From Gemmatimonadota bacterium (GTDB taxonomy: Bacteria > Gemmatimonadota > Gemmatimonadetes > Gemmatimonadales > GWC2-71-9), in the NCBI GenBank assembly GCA_009692185.1, contig SHZT01000015.1, forward strand, positions 1-62,669: a stretch of DNA of 62,669 nt, written 5' to 3'. The notes under the pieces are model-generated. The model ran no database searches. It saw only the letters and a program-made list of their open reading frames with translations, and was not told where the DNA came from. Shown here in pieces: positions 56,960 to 62,669 of this stretch. The stretch's first letter is position 1, and every line of letters begins with the position of its first letter. The position numbers and the translations under genes are program-made.

Positions 56960-58410
56960 CCGATATGGCAGTCGAAGGCCTGATTATCGACGGCGCGCGG
57001 ACCGGCGCCTCGGACGGCGGCATCATTGACGTCCACGATCCCTCGACCGGCGAGATGCTGGCCCGCGTGGCACGGGCCACTAAAGCCGACGTGGATCGCG
57101 CGGTGCGGGCGGCCCGGGCCGCGATGGAGTCGAAGGCGTGGGGCGCCATGGCGCCGGCCGAGCGCGGGCGCATCATGTACCGGATGGCCCACGCGATTCG
57201 CGACCGCGCCGAGGAACTCGCCGTGCTCGAGAGCCGCGACAACGGCAAACCCTTGCGGCAGGCGCGAACCGACGTCCAGGTCTCGGCCCGCTACTTCGAG
57301 TTCTTCGCGGGGGTCGCCGACAAGATCATGGGCCACACGATACCCCTGGGCCCCGGCTTCCTCGACTTCACCATCCGGGAACCAATCGGTGTCTCGGCGC
57401 AGATCATCCCGTGGAACTATCCCATTCAAATCGGGAGTCGCGGCGTCGCCCCTGCCCTGGCCGCCGGCTGCGCCGTCGTAATGAAGCCCGCCGAGGACGC
57501 TCCCATGACGGCGCTGAGGCTGGGGGAGATCGCTCTCGCATGCGGCCTCCCACCCGGCGTTCTCAACATCGTGCCCGGAGTCGGTGAAGAGGCCGGCGCG
57601 GCGCTGGCCAGCCACAAGGACATCAACCAGCTCACGTTTACCGGCTCGGTCGAGGTGGGCATCGCCGTCGCGAAGATGGCGGCCGAGAATGTCGTCCCCG
57701 TCGTAATGGAGCTGGGCGGGAAATCACCCAACATCGTCTTCGCAGACGCGGATCTCGACTTGGCGACCCAAGGCGTATCGACCGCGATCTTCCAGAACGC
57801 CGGCCAGACCTGCTCGGCCGGCTCGCGCCTGCTGGTCGAGCGCAAGGCGCACGACGCACTGGTCGAAAAGCTCGTCGCCCGCGCGAAGACGATGAAAATC
57901 GGACCGGGTGTCAGCGACCCGGACATGGGCCCGATCATCTCGAAGAAACAGCTCGAGACCATCGAGCAGTACGTGAAGATCGGCGAGCAGGAAGGAGCGA
58001 AGGTGGTCACCGGCGGCAAGCGGCCCACCGATAGCGGCCTTCGCGGCGGTACCTACTTCCAGCCGACCCTGCTCGCGGGCGTCACGCGGGGCATGCGCGT
58101 CGCGCAGGAAGAAATCTTCGGCCCCGTGCTGGCCATCATCCCGTTCGACGACCTGGAGGAAGCGGCGGCCATCGCCAACGACAGCGTGTACGGGCTGGTA
58201 GCAGGCGTATGGACCCGTGACATCAACAAGGCGCTCACCCTCGCGATGCGCATCAAGAGCGGCCAGGTGTACGTCAACACGTATGGCGCGGGTGGCGGCG
58301 TGGAGCTGCCGTTCGGCGGCTACAAGAAGAGCGGGTACGGCCGCGAGAAGAGTCTCGAATCGCTGGCCACCTACACCCAGATAAAGAATGTCTGCATCAA
58401 GTACGCTTAA
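56956..58410 (+). CDS. NAD(P)-dependent aldehyde dehydrogenase
   Basis: 484 aa from the ATG in the ATGA junction; the longer frame upstream is a shadow of the MaoC gene. Catalytic residues are in place: N153 (PWNYP), E252 (MELGGKSPNI) and C286 (NAGQTCSAGS). It oxidises an aldehyde to an acid (betaine-aldehyde-dehydrogenase type). Followed at once by a two-gene TPP decarboxylase, it could oxidise the aldehyde that enzyme releases. Confidence 0.92.
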   Translation: MTDMAVEGLIIDGARTGASDGGIIDVHDPSTGEMLARVARATKADVDRAVRAARAAMESKAWGAMAPAERGRIMYRMAHAIRDRAEELAVLESRDNGKPLRQARTDVQVSARYFEFFAGVADKIMGHTIPLGPGFLDFTIREPIGVSAQIIPWNYPIQIGSRGVAPALAAGCAVVMKPAEDAPMTALRLGEIALACGLPPGVLNIVPGVGEEAGAALASHKDINQLTFTGSVEVGIAVAKMAAENVVPVVMELGGKSPNIVFADADLDLATQGVSTAIFQNAGQTCSAGSRLLVERKAHDALVEKLVARAKTMKIGPGVSDPDMGPIISKKQLETIEQYVKIGEQEGAKVVTGGKRPTDSGLRGGTYFQPTLLAGVTRGMRVAQEEIFGPVLAIIPFDDLEEAAAIANDSVYGLVAGVWTRDINKALTLAMRIKSGQVYVNTYGAGGGVELPFGGYKKSGYGREKSLESLATYTQIKNVCIKYA

Positions 58411-58924
58411 GGCCACGTGGGCGGGAGAGGTCTGCCGTGGACTCGCCACGCTCAAGATCCGCGACGTGGTCTATGTGCCGGACAATCCTCTCTCGCACGT
58501 CCTGCACGCCCTTGGCGTAGACCATCCGGACATCCGCACGACCATCGCGACCCGCGAAGAGGAAGCCTTCGGCATCGCCGCGGGCCTGTACCTGGGCGGT
58601 ATCCGGCCCGCAGTGATGCTCCAGTCGAGCGGCCTCGGCAACTCGATCAACGCGCTCGCGTCGCTGGACGTCGCCTTCGAGATCCCGGTCCTGATGCTGA
58701 TCACGATGCGCGGCGGGGACGGCGAGTGGAACCCGACGCAGCAGCCCATGGGGCGTGCCGTGCGGCCCATCCTCGACGCGCTCGGCATACCGCACGTGAC
58801 GATCGAGTCGGATGGCGGAGCGGAATCGCTCGTGCGGCATGCCGGCGAGCAGGCCTTCGCCACGCACCGGCCCGGCGCCTGCCTGTTGGCGCGCAAGCTG
58901 TGGTCGCCGAAGGCCGTGTCATGA
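58388..58924 (+). CDS. TPP-dependent decarboxylase PYR-domain subunit (sulfopyruvate/phosphonopyruvate decarboxylase alpha-like)
   Basis: 178 aa; the start lies 23 nt inside the aldehyde dehydrogenase gene. This is only the pyrimidine-binding half of a TPP enzyme: DVVYVPDNPLSHV, then TREEEAFGIAAGLYLGG with the cofactor-activating glutamate (~57-59), and LQSSGLGNSINAL. It needs the beta subunit encoded next. ComD and the N-terminal half of phosphonopyruvate decarboxylase are the nearest relatives by pattern; the substrate is open. Confidence 0.85.
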   Translation: MSASSTLKATWAGEVCRGLATLKIRDVVYVPDNPLSHVLHALGVDHPDIRTTIATREEEAFGIAAGLYLGGIRPAVMLQSSGLGNSINALASLDVAFEIPVLMLITMRGGDGEWNPTQQPMGRAVRPILDALGIPHVTIESDGGAESLVRHAGEQAFATHRPGACLLARKLWSPKAVS

Positions 58925-59490
58925 TGATGACGCGGCTCGAGGCCACCCGCCGCCTGATCGCCCTCCTCACGGACCAGCCGGTCGTCGCCAGCCTCGGCCA
59001 CCCGGCATACGACCTCTTCGAGGCCGGCGATCGGCCGGAGAACTTCTACACCTGGGGCAGCATGGGCCTCGCGTCGTCCATCGGGTTGGGGCTCGCCATG
59101 GCACAACCTGAGCGCCGGGTCGTGGTGCTCGACGGCGATGGATCCCTGCTCATGAACCTGGGCTCGCTCGCCACCATCGCCACGGCCGCTCCGCCCAACC
59201 TCGTGGTCATCGTGTGGGACAACGAGCTGTACGGCACGACCGGCGGCCAGCCCACCGCGACCGCGACGGGCGCTGACCTGGCGCGCGCGGCACAGGCCCT
59301 CGGGATACCGGAGGTCGTGACGGTGCGCGAGGCCAAGACGTTCGACAAGGCGGTCCGCCGCGCCCTCGCGGACCCGGGACCGTGGGTCATCGTGGCCAAG
59401 GTCGGGGAGTCCGGTGTGGCGACCAAGCCGCCCCTGGACAGTCCGATGATCAAGCGCCGGTTCATGGCCGCCATCGGCTCCCCGGAGTGA
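58921..59490 (+). CDS. TPP-dependent decarboxylase PP-domain subunit (ComE-like beta)
   Basis: 189 aa from the ATG overlapping the alpha stop (ATGA). It has the diphosphate-binding motif DGDGSLLMNLGSLATI (~71) ending at N101 (WDNELYGTTGGQ), and WGSMGLASSIGLGLA upstream. With the alpha subunit it forms a complete TPP decarboxylase giving an aldehyde from a 2-oxo acid. Clustering with the aldehyde dehydrogenase fits. Confidence 0.87.
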   Translation: MMMTRLEATRRLIALLTDQPVVASLGHPAYDLFEAGDRPENFYTWGSMGLASSIGLGLAMAQPERRVVVLDGDGSLLMNLGSLATIATAAPPNLVVIVWDNELYGTTGGQPTATATGADLARAAQALGIPEVVTVREAKTFDKAVRRALADPGPWVIVAKVGESGVATKPPLDSPMIKRRFMAAIGSPE

Positions 59491-60302
59491 CGTTCCCCCG
59501 GTCCCTGCTCTTCGTACCCGCGAACCGGGCGGCCATGTTTGCGCACGCATGGGAGTCCGAAGCAGAAGCGATCGTATTTGACCTCGAAGATTCGGTCCCG
59601 GCAGGGCAGAAAGCGGCCGCGCGTGACGCGCTTACCGCACTGCGGCCGCCGGACGGCTGGGCGCGCCCCATCTACGTGCGTCTCAATGCCTGCGGGACGC
59701 CCCACTTCGAGGCCGACGTGCGCGCCGTGGCGCGCGCACCAATAGCCGGAGTAATCCTGCCAAAAGTCGAACACGCGTCTGACATCCAGGCGGCCGACAG
59801 CGCACTCGCCCCGTCGCTGTCGCTCATCCTGCTGGTCGAAACACCTGGTGGCCTCCTGCGTCTGGCCGAGCTGGCCGATTGCGGCGTGCGACGCGTCGCG
59901 GCCCTCGCGTTCGGTGCCGAGGACTATCGCGCCGGCCTGGGCGTGGATGCGCTCGACCCCGCCCTGGGCGACTTCGCGCGCGCGTCCGTGGTCAATGCCG
60001 CGGCCGCCGCGGGCGTGCCGGCCATCGACGCACCCGAGCTCCAGGTCAATGACGCTGATCGCCTCCGCACGACAACCCGGCGGGCGCGGGCGCTCGGCTT
60101 TCGCGCCCGGTTCGCGATCCATCCGTCGCAGGTGCCGGTGATTCATGAGGAGTTCGCGGGCGGTGAGGATCGTGCGTGGGCCCTCCGCGCCGTCGAGGCC
60201 TACGAGCGCGCGGCCGGCCAGGGGCACGGCACCGTGGCGCTGGACGGCCGGATGATCGACGAAGCCACGATGAAGCGAGCCAGGGATATCCTCAGGACGT
60301 GA
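59487..60302 (+). CDS. CitE-like/HpcH aldolase family lyase (citramalyl- or malyl-CoA lyase type)
   Basis: 271 aa from a GTG overlapping the beta stop (GTGA). TIM-barrel blocks: RSLLFVPANRAAMFAHA, AIVFDLEDSVPAGQKAAAR (metal-site acids), YVRLNACGT, LLVETPGGLLRL and FAIHPSQVPVIHEEF. Such lyases cut citramalyl-CoA, malyl-CoA or methylmalyl-CoA to pyruvate or glyoxylate and an acyl-CoA. With the CoA-transferase and MaoC genes it completes the three enzyme types of itaconate degradation. Confidence 0.88.
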   Translation: MTFPRSLLFVPANRAAMFAHAWESEAEAIVFDLEDSVPAGQKAAARDALTALRPPDGWARPIYVRLNACGTPHFEADVRAVARAPIAGVILPKVEHASDIQAADSALAPSLSLILLVETPGGLLRLAELADCGVRRVAALAFGAEDYRAGLGVDALDPALGDFARASVVNAAAAAGVPAIDAPELQVNDADRLRTTTRRARALGFRARFAIHPSQVPVIHEEFAGGEDRAWALRAVEAYERAAGQGHGTVALDGRMIDEATMKRARDILRT

Positions 60303-61651
60303 GCGCCATCGAGCGTTTCGCCGATTTCGTCGCCGGGGCAGAACCGCCGCCCGAGGCGCGCGTCATCGCGGCGAGCGCGTATCTCGATACGATCGGCGTC
60401 ATGCTGGCGGGCGCCCTCGAGCCCGCCGCGCGGGTGGTACAGGAGACCGCGCAATCTGAAGGCGGCGAGCCGCGCTGCCGCATCATCGGCACGCCCCACA
60501 CCACGAGTGCGAGCTGGGCATCACTGGCGAACGGCACGGCGGCACACGCCCTCGACTACGACGACATGTGCTTCGTGTCGCTGGCGCATCCGAGCGCGCC
60601 TTTGGTGGCAGCGGCGCTGGCCGCCGGCGAGCTGGCCCGCGCGCCGGGCCGCGCGCTGCTCGACGCGTGGGTCGTGGGGTTCGAGGTCGAAGCCGTCCTT
60701 GGGGCTGCCATGAACCCGCGCCATTACACCCAAGGCTGGCACTGCACCTCGACGATCGGCACTCTCGGGACGGCGGCCGCCGCGGCTCGACTGCTGGGTC
60801 TGGACCGCGACGCCATCGCACGGTGCTTGGGTCTTGCGGCGTCCGAGGCGTCGGGCGTCAAGGAGAACTTCGGCACCGACGCCAAGCCCCTGCACGCGGG
60901 CCTCGCCGCTCACAACGGCATCGTCGCAGCGCTGCTGGCCAGGAACGGGCTCACCGCTTCCCCCCGCGCCCTCGACGGGCCGCAAGGTTTCCTGGTCGCC
61001 ATGGGGAGCGAGCGGGCGGACCTCGGTGACGCCCTCGACACACTCGGCCGCCGGTGGGAAGTCCTCGAGACGGGCGTCACGATCAAGCTGTATCCATCGT
61101 GCGCGGGCACGCACCCGGCGCTCGACGCGATCCTCGATCTCCAGCGTCAGCACGGCTTTACTGCCGCCGACGTGGAAGCCATAATGATCGGGGTGGACGC
61201 CGTCGCCCCGACCATTCTCATCTACGATCGTCCGGCGACGGGCTTGGAGGCCAAGTTCAGCATGCAATACTGCGCCGCCGCCGCCGTTGTCGTGGGACAC
61301 GTGGGGCTCGACACCTTTGAGCCGGCACTGGTGAACGATCCGCGCATCGCGGGCCTCCTGCCGCGCATCACCATAACGGTGGATGCCACGCTGCGAACTG
61401 ACGCGCCGGCGCTCACGCAGGCGCGGGTGACCATCCGGCTCAAGGATGGCCGCGCGCTGAGCGCATACGCCGATGGCGCCCGCGGCTATCCCTCCCGGCC
61501 GGCGACGGCGGAGGATGTCACCGGAAAGTTCCGGACTTGTGCGCGGCGGGTACTCGATCCGGACCGCACTGAGGCCGCGATCCTCATGTTGCAGTCCCTG
61601 GCTCAACTCGCCGAAACGCGAACCCTCACAGACGCCCTGCGAGGCATGTGA
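60299..61651 (+). CDS. MmgE/PrpD-family protein
   Basis: 450 aa from a GTG overlapping the lyase stop (GTGA). It has the family order: helical N-terminal domain (FADFVAGAEPPPEARVIAASAYLDTIGVMLAG), NGTAAHALDYDDMCFVSLAHPSAP (~77), GWHCTSTIGTLGTAAAAARLLGLD (~140), KLYPSCAGTHPALD (~262) and a C-terminal lid. The family includes 2-methylcitrate dehydratase, cis-aconitate decarboxylase and iminodisuccinate epimerase. In this operon it may make or isomerise the C5-C7 acid used by the others. It is the last gene of the operon. Confidence 0.88.
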   Translation: MSAIERFADFVAGAEPPPEARVIAASAYLDTIGVMLAGALEPAARVVQETAQSEGGEPRCRIIGTPHTTSASWASLANGTAAHALDYDDMCFVSLAHPSAPLVAAALAAGELARAPGRALLDAWVVGFEVEAVLGAAMNPRHYTQGWHCTSTIGTLGTAAAAARLLGLDRDAIARCLGLAASEASGVKENFGTDAKPLHAGLAAHNGIVAALLARNGLTASPRALDGPQGFLVAMGSERADLGDALDTLGRRWEVLETGVTIKLYPSCAGTHPALDAILDLQRQHGFTAADVEAIMIGVDAVAPTILIYDRPATGLEAKFSMQYCAAAAVVVGHVGLDTFEPALVNDPRIAGLLPRITITVDATLRTDAPALTQARVTIRLKDGRALSAYADGARGYPSRPATAEDVTGKFRTCARRVLDPDRTEAAILMLQSLAQLAETRTLTDALRGM

Positions 61652-61674
61652 TCGTTTCGCCACAAACACAGCCC

Positions 61675-61857
61675 TCATAAGCACTTCCAAATGTCGTACA
61701 TCGGGTGATACACGATGCCCTGCCGCTCCAGTGCCCCAAGGCTATTTACATCGCCCGCTGAGAGAAGACTGGCAGGTTGCGCCCGAGGGAGCTCCGTTGC
61801 TCCAACCCGACGCAATTCGGCGATAATGCGGGAGCGGGCACGAGACGTATGAACCAC
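61675..61857 (-). CDS. Doubtful small ORF, 60 aa
   Basis: Not recognised. The 60-aa frame (MVHTSRARSRIIAELRR...) converges on the PrpD gene 24 bases away and ends GIVYHPMYDIWKCL, which looks protein-like. No ribosome site or signal is clear. It may be the tail of a broken gene, as the surrounding region is decayed. Confidence 0.25.
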   Translation of the reverse strand: MVHTSRARSRIIAELRRVGATELPRAQPASLLSAGDVNSLGALERQGIVYHPMYDIWKCL

Positions 61858-62245
61858 ATCGATCGGGGTGGCGAACGGCGAATACCAGTACGTTGTTGTC
61901 GCGGTGGTCGCTGCTGTCTCGGTCGCCTTCCTGTCAGGTGCAACCCCATGTTAGACAGCGCATTCTAATGCCTCCGGCGCTGTACCTACCTAAACGAACG
62001 AGTTCTTCGCGGAGGCGGCGAAGGTGATCATCGAGAGCACTCCAACTCCGTCGCGCCGCGCGCGGACAAGTCCCGCGGATCTGTCCCAATGCCGAAAAGT
62101 GGCGTCATCGCATGATGAATAACACGGCGACGGAAACGCCGATCAGCGCTACGACCACTGACATGGCGAAAAGCACGCGGCGCCGGAACCCGTGGCGCCG
62201 GAGACGCCGCCCGTGATCGTCCCCGCGCCATGACTCGCGCCCACT
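61858..62245. other. Stretch without a supported gene
   Basis: Nothing here reads as a full gene. On the plus strand a 28-codon frame (MANGEYQYVVV..., ending about 61950) has one hydrophobic segment. On the minus strand a frame ending at 62105 closes with a membrane helix (VLFAMSVVVALIGVSVAVLF) after a basic stretch, but has no good start. Both could be small membrane proteins or relics. Gene density drops sharply compared with the rest of the window. Confidence 0.4.
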
Positions 62246-62440
62246 GAAGCCACCCGCCGATGGGTGGCCCTCCTGCAGCAGATCTTCGAAGTCGACCCGC
62301 TCGCGTGTCCCACCTGCCACGGCGCGATGCGGATCGTGGCGTGCATCACGCAGGCCGCGGTGATCGACCAGATCCTGGCGCACCTGCGCTCGCGCGCCGC
62401 CGCCGGGGCGCAGCTTGGGCGCCCTGCTGCTCGGCTTCAT
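62246..62440 (+). pseudogene. IS91-type transposase C-terminal remnant
   Basis: The plus-strand frame reads RRWVALLQQIFEVDPLACP, then CPTCHGAMRIVACITQ and AAVIDQILAHLRSRAA. This is the familiar C-terminal segment of IS91/ISCR-group transposases, with the CPxC zinc-type motif and the VIDxILAHL helix. The Y2 catalytic region and any start are missing and the tail runs into unrelated sequence, so it is a relic. Confidence 0.72.
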
Positions 62441-62499
62441 GAAGACCTCGCCGCAGGCGTCGTGCTGGTTTCTGGCGGGACGCACCTGCTGAGTGCGGC

Positions 62500-62669
62500 T
62501 CAGGGCCCCTGCGCTCCCGAGAACACGATGAGCCAGCGACCGACCTCCGCCTCGACCACCGCCGGATCGCCACCCTGGATACCAAGCGAGACCGGTGATG
62601 ACCAGGTGACGCCGTCAGCGGTGGACGCGTACCAGAGGGGACTGCCGTAGAAGCGCAGCGCCGCACCCA
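62500..62669 (-). CDS. C-terminal end of an Asp-box (BNR/sialidase-like) protein, partial
   Basis: About 55 codons enter from the right edge and stop at 62500-62502. The segment LRFYGSPLWYASTADGVTW is followed by SSPVSLG and GGDPAVVEAEVGRWLIVFSG. STADGVTW fits the Asp-box pattern (SxxDGxTW), and the 'DPAVV..GRWLIVFSG' strand is usual in five- or six-bladed glycosidase-like propellers. Only the last blade is visible, so the enzyme class cannot be named. Confidence 0.6.
   Translation of the reverse strand, partial: GAALRFYGSPLWYASTADGVTWSSPVSLGIQGGDPAVVEAEVGRWLIVFSGAQGP

Overview
The window is GC-rich bacterial chromosome with dense, overlapping genes. The best guess for the host is Gemmatimonadota or a close FCB-type lineage, probably from a metagenome assembly. 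This is inference from a secreted protein with a YPNPFNP (FlgD-like) module, signal peptides ending in AQ, DUF4159 and P1-peptidase proteins, and the house-keeping gene order. There is no rRNA, complete tRNA or CRISPR array.

Left edge (1-2685): the end of an integrated island. A nuclease-helicase gene runs off the left edge and ends in 204-bp tandem repeats that encode helicase-associated domains. It is followed by short direct repeats and then the displaced 3' half of a tRNA-Ser(GGA), which I read as the right attachment site. The native chromosome resumes at base 2686, inside the leuD-like stop codon.

2686-7492 (minus strand): a compact set of an RraA-fold aldolase, a class V aminotransferase, a dicarboxylate symporter and an aconitase-type hydro-lyase pair. 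7527-12245 holds tadA, an FKBP lipoprotein, a 41-aa small gene with its own promoter and terminator, clpB and a stand-alone FlgD-like secreted protein.

12353-19850 (minus): a cobalamin riboswitch followed by btuF-btuC-btuD-btuB and then, in the same run, recO and selB. 19855-38117 (minus): about 21 genes in one nearly gapless run (zinc ribbon, argS, pfkB-type kinase, purM, ribD-ribE-ribBA-ribH, nusB, glycosyltransferase, hprK, mannose-type EIIA-B-C-D, HPr, EI, metK, ahcY, DUF151, a secreted protein). It joins riboflavin synthesis, a complete sugar PTS with HPr kinase, and the methyl cycle.

38265-47183: small membrane and regulatory proteins, DUF4159, GNAT, a mercaptopyruvate sulfurtransferase, an AlaX-like editing protein, a membrane Ser/Thr kinase, an LVIVD propeller protein and a thioredoxin-fold protein.

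47250-61651: a divergent catabolic region. On the minus strand are an acyl-CoA ligase, a class III aminotransferase and a P1 (DmpA/BapA-type) peptidase. On the plus strand is a ten-gene operon: dicarboxylate symporter, TPP enzyme, acyl-CoA dehydrogenase, family III CoA-transferase, MaoC hydratase, aldehyde dehydrogenase, a split two-gene TPP decarboxylase, a CitE-like lyase and MmgE/PrpD. The CoA-transferase/hydratase/lyase trio resembles itaconate or mesaconate breakdown, while the complete set matches no pathway I can name. It is the best candidate here for an undescribed system. The right end (61652-62669) is decayed: an IS91-type transposase remnant and the C-terminus of an Asp-box protein.
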